NCBI GenBank assembly: GCA_023362775.1
Contig: JALMGJ010000002.1
Span: 56,018,914 to 56,082,913, forward strand
DNA from: Charina bottae
Taxonomy: Eukaryota > Chordata > Lepidosauria > Squamata > Charinaidae
Reading direction: 5' to 3'
DNA: 64,000 nucleotides
Shown here: piece after piece, positions 11,632 to 23,530 of the stretch
How the letters are laid out: every line of letters begins with the position of its first letter
Position numbering within the stretch: the stretch's first letter is position 1
Notes under the pieces: model-generated
Databases searched by the model: none
Told to the model about the DNA's origin: nothing
The model's input: the letters and a program-made list of their open reading frames with translations, nothing else
Position numbers and translations under genes: made by a program

Positions 11632-11900
11632 CGCACCGTCGTCAGGCGAGGACCTCATGCTTCTCCTGCCAGGTGCAAACTGCTGGCTCCGTCCCGCTGC
11701 CTCCTCCCTGGCCAGGCGTGGCGAGCTCCCTTCAGCAGACAAGGCTCCACCACCCTGCCACACTTGCCTCTGCTTTGACTCCCACCACCCACCTGTCTCC
11801 CCCCCACCTGTGCCCTTTTGGCCACCCTGCACTCCACCACCACCTCCAGCTGACCTTTGCCATCTTCTTCCTCCCGCTGCTGCCGAGGACTTCATGAGGC
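11632..11900. other. GC-rich proline-codon-like tract, no gene recognised
   Basis: C-rich sequence gives long frames on both strands (e.g. 11624-11992 plus) only because stops are rare in such composition. No domain is visible. Confidence 0.4.
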
Positions 11901-11904
11901 CTCT

Positions 11905-12036
11905 GACACTTGGATACAAACGTTGGACTGTGAAGAAGCAGGACAGAAATAGAATTGCTGCTTTTGGATGTTGGCATTTGGAAGACTCTTGAGAATATTA
12001 TGGGTAGCCATGAAAACAAAAAAATTGATAGTAGTC
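11905..12036 (+). mobile_element. RTE/BovB C-terminal fragment
   Basis: The frame reads a 'YKRWTVKKQDRNRIAAF' stretch, corresponding to the YGxExWTVKK...RIDAFE block near the C-terminus of BovB/RTE proteins. The fragment is truncated on both sides and is frameshifted around the tryptophan-rich WCWRR block. Confidence 0.65.
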
Positions 12037-12200
12037 ACATCACACCAACGAGTCATATTCAATCTTCCGTCAACTACTATTCCAATTCTTTTACAAGTAC
12101 TTTTGTCAAGCTGTGTGTCCTTCATTTTATAACTCTGCATTTGATTATTCTTTCCTAAGTGAAGAACTTTGCATTTGTCTCTCTTAAATGTGATTCTATT
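12037..12200 (-). mobile_element. CR1 LINE fragment, first of three pieces
   Basis: The plus-strand phrases 'ctctgcatttgattattc' and 'gaactttgcatttgtc' match the reverse complement of the CR1 3' portion. The same copy resumes at 13575-13638 and again at 15783-15880, having been split by two insertions. Confidence 0.65.
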
Positions 12201-13574
12201 CTGTTTTTGTTTTTTTGGGTATACAACCCAAAGTATGGATCCGGTATGTAGATGACACCTTCATCATAATAGAAAAGGAACAACTGGAGGAAACACATGA
12301 AACCATCAACAACATCTCCAAGGGAATAAAATTCATAAGGGAAGAAGAAAACAACAACACGCTACCCTTCTTGGACATCCTCATTAGCAGAGGAAATGAT
12401 GGCATTCTAGAAACACAAGTCTACCGGAAATCTACCCACACTAACCAAGTGCTCCACTACCAAAGCAATAACCCAACCTCCCACAAGAGGAGCTGTGTAA
12501 GAACACTATTCAGATGAGCACAAACGCACTGCAGCAACCCAGAACACCAGAAAAAGGAAACAGACCACTTATATAGCATCTTCCAGCAAAATAGATACCC
12601 ACACAACTTTATCAAAAAGTGCCTGACCACTCAACCCACCACAGCAAAACCAACAGAAGCTATGAAAAGGATTACACTGCCATACATCAGAAACATCTCA
12701 GAAACTACTAACAGACTGTTACAACCACATGGCATCACCGTAGCACATAAACCAACCAAAACCCTTCAGAACATCGTAAGTAACCCAAAAGACCCAGTAG
12801 CCCAAGAAGAAAAAACAGGAGTTATCTACAACATAAAGTGTAAGGACTATAACAGCCACTATGTAGGACAGACTGGCAGAAGACTAGCAGAGCGCATCCA
12901 CGAACACCAACTAGCAGTCAGAAAACAGGATGAAAACTCCTTAATCTCACAACACATGGACAGACTCAACCATACTTTCAACTGGAAAACTGTGAGCATC
13001 TTAAACCAAGCCAAATCCAAAAACGCGAGAGAATTCCCGGAAGCTTGGCACTCAGACAAAGCAGCCATCAACAGACACATAGAGGTAAACAACATTTACA
13101 TACCATTCATAAGAGACAATAGAAAAGCCAGAAGACCAGAACACCTCGTTTCCAGAAATCAACACCCAGATATGCAAAGATTAACACCAGGATTAGCACC
13201 AGAGGAACAATCAAACAACACAATTAACTCAGTCAATCAACCAAGCAGCAAAGAACAGCCCAATCAAGGAACTCCTAAGGAGAGAACAACACCCCCACCA
13301 ACACAAGCAGGACAAGCCAGGGTATATAAACAGAGAGCAAGTCCCACTCCCTTTTCGCACTGAAGGTGTTGCCTAGTCTGGCCATGAAACGTCTGCAAGA
13401 AAACAACAAGGCTCAGAGAGCACCAAGGACTCCACAAAATAGTTTTTATTAAAAGATTTTACATAGATAATAGAAAGACAAAGAAAGACAAAAAAATATA
13501 GTAAAGTAAATGTGAAAAGGAAAAAGGAAAGAAAAGAAAAAAGCGAAAAAGATAAGAAAAAGGAAATAAAATAA
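12201..13574 (+). mobile_element. Penelope-like element with L1-derived tail, flanked by target-site duplication
   Basis: The insert is bounded by 17-base direct repeats with one mismatch (12184-12200 and 13575-13591). From about 12214 to 13430 it is a 5'-truncated Penelope-like element encoding a reverse transcriptase C-terminus and a GIY-YIG endonuclease, ending near the 'ggccatgaaacgtctgcaag' phrase seen in such elements. From about 13440 to 13574 the sequence resembles an antisense L1 3' UTR. A T-rich run at 12202-12217 could be the other end of that L1, which would make the Penelope-like element an insertion into L1; this is inference. Confidence 0.8.
12215..13363 (+). pseudogene. Penelope-like RT C-terminus plus GIY-YIG endonuclease ORF
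   Basis: One frame of 383 codons carries a single TGA at 12515-12517, most simply a CGA to TGA transition. The RT catalytic motif YVDD is at 12245-12256, followed by LPFLDILI, another conserved motif of the family. The GIY-YIG core lies at about 12821-12920, with VIYNIKC, then YVGQTGRRLAERIHEH. An EAWHSDKAAINRH stretch follows. RT then GIY-YIG in this order is diagnostic of Penelope-like retroelements. The N-terminal half of the RT is missing because the copy is 5'-truncated. The apparent start is only the truncation edge. Confidence 0.9.
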
Positions 13575-13638
13575 TTAAATGTGATTCCATTATTTTTCAG
13601 TTCATTTCTCTAACCTGTCAAGATCATTTTGAATTCTG
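13575..13638 (-). mobile_element. CR1 LINE fragment, second piece
   Basis: This short CR1 remnant lies between the Penelope-like insertion and the L1 insertion. 'ctgtcaagatcattttgaat' matches the antisense CR1 pattern and continues directly, after the L1, at 15802 with 'tttctggcatccgga'. Confidence 0.65.
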
Positions 13639-13647
13639 ACTAAAAAT

Positions 13648-15368
13648 ATGGACCATCATCAACAAGAGAAATTGAAAGAAATAACAGGATATTCAATGGA
13701 AGAAAAAGTAAAATATCTGGGAGTATATTTAACATCTAAAAGTGTTAAGTTGTTTAAGAATAATTATATTCCACTTTGTATAGATATTAAAAAAGACTTG
13801 GATCAATGGGAAAAACTGCAACTATCATTATTAGGTAGAATTTCAGCAATTAAAATGAATATTTTGCCACGAATTTTATACCTTTTTCAAACAATACCCA
13901 TATTGGCATCAGAAGAACCTTTCAACCAATGGCAGCGAGATATTTCTAAGTTTATTTGGCAAGGGAAAAAACCAAGAATAAAATATAAAGTTTTACAAGA
14001 TTCAAAAGAAAGGGGCGGACTAGGTCTACCGGATCTGAAATTATATTATGCTGCTTGTTGCTTGGTATGGATTAAAGAATGGATAGTTCTGAAAAATGAA
14101 AAATTATTGAACTTGGAGGGTCATGAATTAAGATATGGATGGCATGGATATATGTGGTACGACAAAATAAAAGTTAATGTGGACTTTAAAAGTCATTATA
14201 TTAGAAGATCTTTGTTAAGAATTTGGAATAAATATAAATTAACTTTATGTTATAAAGCGGGTAAGACGCCAGGCTTGTTGATCGGAAGATCGCAAGTTCG
14301 GAGGTTCGAATCCCTAGTCCTGCGTGCGGAGTGAGCTCCCGCACTAGCTCCAGCTCTTGCTAACCTAGCAATTCGAAAGCATGCAAATGCAAGTAGATGA
14401 ATAGGTACCACTTCGGTGGGTAGGTAACAGCGTTCCGCGCGTGTCATGCGGCCACATGACCGTGGAAGCGTCTTCGGACAACGCTGGCTCTTTGGCTAAC
14501 AAACGGAGATGAGCACCGGCCCCTAGAGTCGGACACGACTGCACAAATGTGCGGGGGGTACCTTTACCTTTTTACTATAAAAGACCTTTATGGATCTCCA
14601 CGCAAGAAGCATTCCACAGAACAGAAGTAAGAGCTAAAGACAAATGGCTGACTTACAAAGACTTTTTAAAAAAAGAGCAAGGACAATATAAAACCAAATC
14701 AAAAGAAGAACTGGCCTTAGAAGGATATACTTTCCAACGGCTCTCTTACATGCAACTTGTAGAAAAATTTAAATCAGATAAAAAAGAGTTTGAATTTGAA
14801 CAAACTAAATTGGAATTTGAGATACAACTATGTGAGACAAATGATCATTTAATTGCTAAAATGTATAAATTATTGTTAAAAGGTGAAATGGTAGAGGAAC
14901 AAGTCAAAGACTGCATGATTAAATGGGCAAAAAATATTGGTCATAATATTCAAATGCAACAATGGGAAGATATGTGGATTAAAGGATTAAAATTTACTTT
15001 GTGTTATAATTTGAAGGAAAATTTCTATAAGATGATGTACAGATGGTACATGACACCACAAAAATTAGCTAAAATGTATGGGAATGTTTCCAACTTGTGT
15101 TGGAAATGTAAAAAAAAAAGAGGGGTCATTCTATCATATGTGGTGGACATGTGAGATTGCAAAGAAATTTTGGACTCAGATACATTCATTGATGCAAAAT
15201 ATTTTACAAATTCGAGTTCCATTTAAACCAGAACTACTTCTACTGGGAATATCAGAAGAACAAATAGGAAAACAATTTACAAGAATTATGCAATACATGA
15301 TTACAGCTGCAAGACTTGTATATGCACAAAATTGGAAAAATCAGACCATACCTACAATACAAGACTGA
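13648..15368 (+). pseudogene. L1 ORF2 C-terminal region, interrupted
   Basis: Motifs KYLGVYLT, LGRISAIKMNILPRILYLF, FIWQGKKPRI and GGLGLPDLKLYY identify the L1 ORF2 region downstream of the RT. After the SINE the frame resumes at about 14576 with RPLWISTQEAFHR. A change in the A-run at about 15111-15119 shifts the frame before the C-terminal CWKCKKKEG...WWTCE block. A TGA at 15366-15368 sits where Trp is expected. Only three lesions (the SINE, one indel and one stop) affect roughly 1.4 kb of L1 coding sequence, suggesting moderate age. Confidence 0.85.
14258..14575 (+). mobile_element. Sauria-type tRNA SINE inside L1
   Basis: A tRNA-derived head is missing about its first 12-15 bases but retains the B-box-like GGTTCGAATCC. 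The 'caattcgaaagcatgcaaat' body and an ACCTTTACCTTT 3' tail are typical. Short direct repeats TATAAAG (14251-14257) and TATAAAAG (14576-14583) flank it. Removing it joins the L1 ORF2 frame. Confidence 0.85.
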
Positions 15369-15782
15369 ATGTTAAAATTGATGGACATGGCAGAAAATGA
15401 TAAATTGACATGTTTATTAAAAGAAAATTCAAATTATTATTTTCTTAAAGAGTGGAAACCATTAACGGACTTTTTGCAAAATGCAGGAGGGGCAAAGCTT
15501 ATATGGGGATTTGAAGACTAAAACATATATAAATTGATATATTAGACAAGAAATGTTTTTCAATGTTATAAATAGACCTAGCATGTAAGATTAATTTTTT
15601 AAATTACTATGACCAGGGATAAATCGGAAGTTGACTAATTTCTATGTTTCATCTTTTTATTTTTTTCTTTACTTTACTACACCTTTTTTCTTCTTTCTTT
15701 GATTTGTATTTCTATTTCTTTTTCCGTTTCTAACTTTTCTCTATGTATATTTAAAACTCAATAAAAATATATATTTTAAAAA

Positions 15783-15880
15783 AAGATCATTTTGAATTCT
15801 GTTTCTGGCATCCGGATATTAGCTATCCCACCCAGTTTTATATCATCTCATGTTTTGATAAACATTAAGTAATTAATAAA
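15783..15880 (-). mobile_element. CR1 LINE fragment, third piece
   Basis: The 'ttctggcatccggatatta' and 'ccacccagttttatatcatc' phrases continue the antisense CR1 pattern after the L1 target-site duplication. Confidence 0.6.
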
Positions 15881-18800
15881 AAATTTGAAGAGCAAAGATG
15901 AGTATTCTTTGTGAGTACTCTGAGTATTATTTTTGAATTAAGGATTTATCATACCATCCAACCTACAGTATATAGAATACTGCTCAAAATGAAAATATAT
16001 TTTGTCTATAATAGCCTTGCAATCTAGATAATATTCTGCTTTATTTAAGAATTGAACGTTTGTGTTGGCTGCTATGTCCTGCCAGTTCAGTACATGCTCT
16101 ATTTCCCCTCATAGTTTTCTCCCCTTTCCTTTATATATGTCTTCCACGCAGAAACCTATGCCCTCATTGTGGGAGGTTGTGCGGATCTAGAATTGGCCTT
16201 TACAGCCACTTACGGATCCACTGTTAAGATTTTACCCCTGGAAGACAATCTTAGTCGGCTACGAGTGATTGCCAAGAATAATGTACATTAGAATGTAAGA
16301 TTTGTTTATTCATTAAACATGCTTGTATGGCCATCTATCTACCAGAAGGAATATAGGATTGTAACTTTCCCACATTCACGTGGTTGTTTATAAGTATTAA
16401 ATAATAAATTAGCCTCCTACAGAACCTATATAGAGGTTAAAGGAATAAAGTAGCATATCTACTATTCTAAAAATCTAGAAATTATGAAATGTTTATCATG
16501 TCCATCTATACAATTGGATTTGCCTTGTTTAATGTTGAACAGCTTGTGCCCAGTGCACTATGCACTCATCATCTTTCCCTACATTGTCTTAGTCACAGTT
16601 GGTTTATGCAACCAAGATGCCTGTGTGATTGCGCCACTGATGTTATGGGGTGAACACTTGCTTTGCCATGTCAAAGATCCCATTCATTGCAGGCTTTCTA
16701 TAAAGGTTCCCAGGCCTTAGGCCTGAGATCAGGCTGACACCTTTGAGAGCTACAGCTCGACCAGTACGGGGTATTGTATTACATGTGGTCTGACACATTT
16801 GGTTTAAAGTAATAGAAGAATGAAATGCTGTGAAAATATCTGGGAAAGAGACATTAATGATAACTGTTTTCTGAGACCAGAACATTTTTAATTTGGGAAA
16901 TGGTATTTCAAAGTATTTGTACGGTACTTACTTCCACAGTAAATAAATATTATTATCCCCTGAAGGACCTTCAGTTAGAATCAGTGGGACTCGCATGCAG
17001 AGAGCTTGTAGACAGAGAAGGCAGTTAACTCTTTCAAGCCATGGAGCTGGTTCTGTTTACAAAGACTTCCTTTTGCCAGCTGGATTCTAAACTGTTGAAA
17101 AGAAGCAATGGAATTTCCACATGCTGCCTGGGTCTCCTTATGGAAAATATGTTTTGTGCGTTGTGTGGTCTATTACTGTCCCATTACTGTCACTGAGAAT
17201 TATGTGTGCATGTCTTAAGGCCAGGAAAGCTTCATATTCAGAAAATCTGTTTCCATACATATATAATCTTCATTCATTCTGAAGGTATGATCAAGGGCAA
17301 CTCTGTAAGACCACACCAGAAGAATATTGAAGGTCTGGAAAATATGTTTGTTTTCTTCCAAAGTGAAGAAGTTATCAAATATAGGATGAACACAGATTTC
17401 ACTGATACAATGCAATATATTTGCTTTTTGTTTTTGTTTTTTAAAGGCTTGTCTGGAATTAGGATGGTTACTTAACTACAACCTTGGATCCAGACCCTTT
17501 TTGCTGCAGCTTTTGGACATCACCAAGAAGGTTGCAGTGACAAAGCAATATTGACCAACAGATGACATTAGTTGCCAAAGATAACAGTCAGCTGGCTTTC
17601 CATGACATGCTAATCAGCTTTAGAAAAACTGAGGAACAGAGGGATTCAAAAAACCCTGGAAATAACTTAGGAAGACTTCAGAATATAAAGGATGGCATCA
17701 GCCTGGAAACTAAGTTACTAAAGAAATCAGGAATTAAAAAAATAACTGTGCACCAATGAGAAACAAATACTACAGGGCTAAAATGCTATGGGAAGATTTC
17801 CAGGATCACATACATTGAGGTCAGTTATGCTTACTTGGAACAACTCTCCTTAAATTCAGAAGCTGTTACAGGGCTCATCATCCTTTCACTCAAGCCACAG
17901 CACAAAGATGCCTTGCTGGCCTGTCCTCATGATTCTGCCTTCATTTCATCCCCAGCTCACTTCAGGGGCAGCCTATGTTAATTTTTAGCTGTTACAGCTC
18001 AATGTCTTTCTTTTTCTCCTAAAATGTCTTATTGCGGTAGACACCTGTGCTCCTCCAGTCACTCAGTGTTGCCCTCCATGGCTATTTTGGCTTGGGTTGC
18101 AGGAGAGATTGTATACTGGAAGCCATGGAATGCACACCAAACAGATGCTAAATGCATACCCAAGCCAGATAAGTACTTGGGTTTCAGCAGCAAAGAAAGG
18201 ACCCACCCAACCTACATCTATGACATGCCTTGACACATTTCACCTCCAGGGAGGTGGGAGAACTGAATTAAAGAACAGGGAGAGATGGGATTGACTGTGA
18301 AGGGAATGTGCAGCTTGAGAACCAGTTTTCCAAAGCAATCTTTGGAGGTGGGTTTCTTTACAGGGATATTTTCTGCCTCTTCAGCCAGCTTTATTGTTCA
18401 GCCTGGGAGAACTAAACTATCCCAAGATGTCCATCATGCCTTGTAGAATCTACCTATATCATCAAGATAACACTACCCATAAGCAAAAAGCAGCTCTAGA
18501 GGAAGGAGTCCCCAGTGGAAGATTATGCCCAGAAGGAATAAAGCACTCTTTCCTAGACCATAGATAGTTTCTATACAAATGGCCATATGAAATCATGACA
18601 CCAAAGCCCTCATACCACATCATATTCTCACCTCCTCCTCCCCCACCTCACATTAGGGAGAACATTTGATGGAAGGAGAAACAAACCAGGGGAATTCACC
18701 AATCACTTTTATTAACATCTTCTGCAGTAAATCGGTAAAAACAGCACTGCTCTTATTATTGAAGCAGAATAGGACTTTGCAAAATATGCCAGCACTGTTT

Positions 18801-19091
18801 TTTTTTCCTACTTCAAGGATTAGAGGAAAGCATTCTCACACCACTCATGAGATATCAAACATCTCACTAATATGTGAATGACCCTCCAGTGACAGGAAAT
18901 GAAGACTACCAACCAAAGCTTGAGAAATGTCCAACCCTCCATTACCAAAATACAATATATGAGTACAAACCTAGGAAAGAGATTCCTGTTAATGGCTTTC
19001 TAGAGTTAGATAAGATGCAAGAGGTCAGAAGAAGGCCAGGAACAATCCATGTACTTGGTTTAACTTCTACCATCATAGAATAGTAGAGCTG
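15881..19091. other. No gene recognised
   Basis: Mostly AT-rich unique-looking DNA. A block at about 16150-16280 has a repeat-like feel but I cannot assign it. Short frames here lack domains. Confidence 0.4.
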
Positions 19092-19322
19092 GAGCATGCT
19101 GGTATGATGTAGGGGTTAAGGTATTATATAGAGAATAGGGTGACTCAGGATCAAGTCCATCCTCAGCCATGGAAACTCATTGGGTGCCTTTGGGCCAGAC
19201 ATTCTCTCTTAACCCAACCCATCTCCCAAGGTTGCTGTGTGGGAAAAGGGGAAGAAGGAGCACTATGTATGCAATCTTGAACTCTTGAATGAAAGCTGGG
19301 ATACAAGTCAAATAAACAAATT
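19092..19322 (+). mobile_element. Old CORE/MIR-like tRNA SINE
   Basis: The tRNA-like head has 'tgatgtaggggttaagg', followed by 'cagccatggaaactcattgg' and the 'cctttgggccagac' core motif, then 'gttgctgtgtggg' and a tail with 'agtcaaataaac'. This is the layout of squamate MIR/CORE-type SINEs. It is well diverged. Confidence 0.65.
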
Positions 19323-22300
19323 CATAGAAAGGAATGTACAATATGCCCCTTTGAGTTCCTGGATGAAAGACTGAAATTAATTAAGTCCAACCTAAGAATC
19401 ACTTGGTTCTGCATGAGGAAAATGGAAATTTGAGAGGAAAGGGCATATGTAAACAGTGTGTCATGAGAAAGTTAAGCTATGCTGAGGATACCTAAACTAA
19501 ACTACCTCAAACGTATTTCAAGGATGAACTGTGGGGTATGTCAAGGATAAACAACGAGATGGAATACATATACAGATAAACTTTATCAAATACCAACCCA
19601 GTTGCTGAGTTGTTAACAGGATTGTAGCCAAAAGGGCTCACTAAGAAATAAGGAGGTATCAGGATTCCAAGGTTTGCAGAAGTACTAAACACATTCTAAT
19701 ATCATACTCTGGCCCCTCGTAAATCCTACATCCAATAAGAGTGAACACACTCAGCAATCTTCCCAGTGTTAAGTCAGAAAACTGATAGGAGAAATCGAGC
19801 CAATTAGTGAGCTAGAAATGGCAGGTTGATGGCAGTGCGGTGTATTAACACCACAGCCTGGGAGTTGTCAAATGCTGTGCAAATGCTGGGAGTGAAGTTG
19901 TCTGAGATTAATAACATAACCTTGATATTGCTGGGTTCAACCAATTCCAGGGCCCCAGGCTTGATGGCAAAAAAAACAAACAAACTTGCCAAACATTTCC
20001 AAAAATTGAAGGCAGATGAAATTCTTAGAAAAGTTGTGAAGATTAGCTTTTTAAAAAAGTTGGACTCTGTCTCTCCCTCTCTTTCCCTCTCTTTCCCTCC
20101 CTCCCTCCCTCCCTTAAAAATGCCTCAGTCTGCCAGCCATATTTTTGTAACAAATAGAAATGGCAAAGGTCTTCATCTACTGTACTTTCTCCACAATACA
20201 AATATGCTTAGGTCATAGATTCTGATGGTAGATCCTCAAATTTCTTCCTCCCCAGTTGGAGGGAGAAAGAAGATGCCAGAGTTCCTCCTGCTTCCCATGC
20301 TTTGAGACTAGCCTTCCCCAACACTGGAAATTCTGTCATGAGAAAGGCCTAAAAGAGGGAATGAAACGATTTGGCTGGTAGGCAGACCAGGAGGATATGT
20401 GGATCTTAAATCTTCCCAGGAACTCCACCAAGCCATTGATTTGGACTACATTAATTCTGCTCCATTGGTTGCAGTAGATGTTCCTCTCAACCCTACTTGA
20501 TATCTTAAATGGCAGACATAGTGACAAACAACGCTCCCCCTTTACTTCTGCTCTGCTGTCCTATTGCCAACAAGGTGTTGGATTCATTGGTACATTTCAG
20601 TTGAGCCTATTCATTAATTTTTTTTCCTAGACTAAAAAGCCACATTTTTTTCAGAGGTGGTGGTGGTGGTGGTTCCAAACTTTTAATCACCATAGTTGCC
20701 TTTTCTTTTTTCTGCACCGCTGCTGAATCCTTTTTGAGATGGAACAACCTGAAGAATCATCAGTATGTTATATTTCATGCATCTCTGGACATGTATGGAA
20801 ACATGAAAATTGTGGCAGTTTTATTTCAATTCCTTTCCCAATAATCCCTAGCATGAAATTTGCGTTTTTCACAGCTGTCGCACATGGGTCTTAATATACA
20901 ATTCCTCCCCTCATCATGTTTGAAATATGCCTGAGAGTGGAGACTTTGGGCTCCTGTTCTGCTAGTTTCCCTTTTTTCTCTTTTTTTCTTCCCAGTAACT
21001 GCAGAACAGAGTGGTTGCTCTTTTTTTTTTTTTTTGCCCTGTGATATGGAGAAAAACCACCGTATTCTGAGCATTGAGAGAACATTTACATGCAGGAAAG
21101 TCATGCCGGAGCTAAGCATACATGGTAGAAAAATCTCCCTGATAATGTCACCACTGTTGGAATCTCTCTTGCTTGCTTATTTAGCATAATGGCACATTCA
21201 GCCCACATAACTAAGGCTTCTCAAAGTTATTTGAGAACTGATCAGGATGGAAAATACAGGTAATCATTGCAAAAAAAGACATGTTTTCCTTAGGAGATGC
21301 TCCCCAGGGAGTTGATGCGGATGTTGCTAAAAGTACTGTTCTCTTGAATATTGTTAGCTCAGCAAGGGCTAAGCTTTTGATTATGAATGGGTGAAAAAAG
21401 CTAATTTAAAAATCTGATCTCCTATCATGTGCCCTGTATTAGCTTGAGTGTTACTTTGAAGGGTTTTCATAGTTCAGATCCTTTCTTAAAAGCCGTTAGA
21501 CAGGGAGGGGTTTGCAGGCAGAAAAGCAGAGCCTGTGAAAGGAACTGTTCTCAGCTGGAACACTATGCCTTAGTTTTTCAAGAAGGAGGAGGCCCCATTC
21601 CTGCCTTTCTAGAGGGTCCCCCCCCCCCAGTCTGAGGTTTGAAGTAAACAGGAGCCCTGCTTTCTACCACAACTGCCATCCAAGGTGGACCTTTGCTGGC
21701 TGAAAGAGGGAGGAGGCTTATTCAATTCATCTGAAGCCTTTCCTGAGTGCAGGCATTGTAGGGGAGTGAAATCATTCCTTAAACCATTTGGGCCGACTCA
21801 TTTCAAGGCTGATTTCCTATCTCAACCAGGATCTGAGAGGGCCTTGTTTATGCTAGAGGGATTCAGCACAAGCCCAGCATGAGTTTTGATGTTTGCAGCA
21901 GGCAATTTTCAACACTAGTTTCTTGTAGGGGTGTGTGTGTGTGTAGGGGTGTTTCAGACCGTTTCTGCTGTTCTACACGCAAAAATTCCCTCTTGCGGCA
22001 AAATCAGTCAAGCAAATCCCATTCGGCTAGCCTTTTCAGTATTTCCTATGCTGGAGAACAGCCCAGTTTTCATGTCCCCAACATAATCCTGAGACAAAAC
22101 CATTGTTGCAACTTGGGGGAAAGAAGACTTAATGATTATTTTTTTTGCAATAATTCAAAGATACCTAAGGAAAAACTGGTCATAGAGCCACAGAAACAAA
22201 TCCTTTTCAATACAGATTAGACTCATTCTCTTCCTTCTTTCTTCACTCAAGCCTTATCCTTTCTTCAGGAGAGATACAGAGGGGAATTGTGAGTAAAGCT

Positions 22301-22439
22301 CTGGGGTTTATGCCCAAGAAAGAATATGCTTCACATTTGAGGTATTCTCTGTCATAAGGTTAGTAGGAGCTCTTATACACTGCCAAGTCTCTACAGATAT
22401 CAGGATTACCTTGTCACAGGTTTTTGCAGAATTTTACAT
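19323..22439. other. No gene recognised; simple tracts only
   Basis: CT/CCCT-rich tracts lie near 20069-20115, a GGT repeat near 20658-20672, a T-run near 21020-21035 and a short GT run near 21930-21945. No domain-bearing frame is visible. Confidence 0.4.
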
Positions 22440-23530
22440 GCACACACCCATTCTAAATTTTTGGAGCCATGGCAGTCAGTGTTCAGGCCAGGATACAGCA
22501 TGGAGACTGCGTTGGTCATGCTTCTGGATGACCTTTGGAGAGACCAGGAGTGGAGGAATGCAACTCTCCGGAGCTTCCTCAATTTGGTACCATCAACCAT
22601 GGTATCCTTCTGGACTGTTTCCAAGAGATTGGGGTGGGGTGCATTGTTTTACTGTGGTTCTCCTCCTTTGTGAAGGGAAGAAGAGCAGATGGCAGCTGCC
22701 AGGTAGAACAGCAGGTAGCAGCTGTGGCTAGGAGGGCACTGGTTGGCATAATTACATCTTGAGCATCAATTGTGACATATCCTGGATTGGGAAGCCATGT
22801 TCACAGTCACTCGTGCCCTAGTGACCTCCTGTTTAGACTACCATAATGTGCTATACATGAGGCAGCCCTTGAAGAACACTTGGAAGCTAAAAATGATCCA
22901 GAATGCAGCAGCCCTGACAGTGATGGGTTTGTTTGTTTGTTTGTTTGTTTAATCAATTTATATAACCACCCATCTCAACAAATGACTCTGGACAGCGAAC
23001 AGTGATATATACTCAGGTGATCCCACTGCTTTGGGAGCTGCACTGGTTACCATTTGGATTTTAGGTGTGATTCAAGATGCTGGTTGTCACCTTTAAGGCC
23101 CTATATGGCCCTGGAGCTGTTTATCTGAGGGACTGTCTTCTTTTGTATTTACCTACCTTTCCAACCAGATCAAATAGGACTAACTCCCTCCAGGTCCCAC
23201 CTGTACAGGATTGTCACCTGACAGAAGCAGGCATTCTCAGTACCCAATCCCCATTCTTTGGAACTCCTTCCCAGTAGAAATTCAATTAGCCTCATCATAC
23301 CAAGGAAATTTTTGAAGACCTGCCAATTCTGTCTTGCACAGGAAGAGGATGTTCTGTGATTTGAAGGTGGGGTTGTGGGCACCTTTTGATTTTTTTTAAT
23401 GTTTATATGTATTTCAAGGTGGTTCTGAAGTTATTTATTTATATGCTAACATTGTTATCCACCTAAAGCCTTTGGGAATGGGCAGCATACAAGCAAAGTG
23501 TGTATTTATGTGGGTGTATGTATGTTCAAT
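22440..23530 (+). mobile_element. Decayed L2/CR1-like LINE, RT to 3' end
   Basis: The sequence runs, with frameshifts and a deletion, through the family's 'FRPGYSMETALV' and 'LDDLWR' region (22485-22545), a 'VAAVARRAL' segment (22710-22745), the C-terminal 'VVTFKALYGPG' block (23080-23115) and a 3' UTR with a 'CCACCTAAAGCC...GGGCAG' tail. It is far more decayed than the pair at 25.1-29.9 kb. Confidence 0.75.
22922..23008 (-). mobile_element. Short LINE/SINE tail inserted in the decayed LINE
   Basis: A (GTTT)n run at 22926-22950 followed by 'cacccatctcaacaaatgac' is the reverse complement of an L2-type 3' tail. 'GTGAT' occurs on both sides (22920-22924 and 23001-23005), fitting a small 3'-end insertion. 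Confidence 0.5.

Larger units (their letters stand above)
13639..15782 (+). mobile_element. L1 LINE, 5'-truncated, with poly-A-type end and 19-bp target-site duplication
   Basis: Perfect 19-base direct repeats AAGATCATTTTGAATTCTG flank the element (13620-13638 and 15783-15801). It holds the C-terminal part of ORF2, a 3' UTR rich in T tracts, and 'caataaaaatatatatttt' followed by A-rich sequence. It inserted into an older CR1 and was later split by a Sauria SINE at 14258-14575. Confidence 0.9.

Noticed and set aside
11620..11992. Proline-rich protein-like frames on both strands
   Set aside because: C-rich composition; no start context or domain, and frames on both strands argue for chance.
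16140..16290. Short coding-like segment
   Set aside because: It has a locally open frame but no splice sites or domain I can name; it feels like part of an old repeat but could not be assigned.
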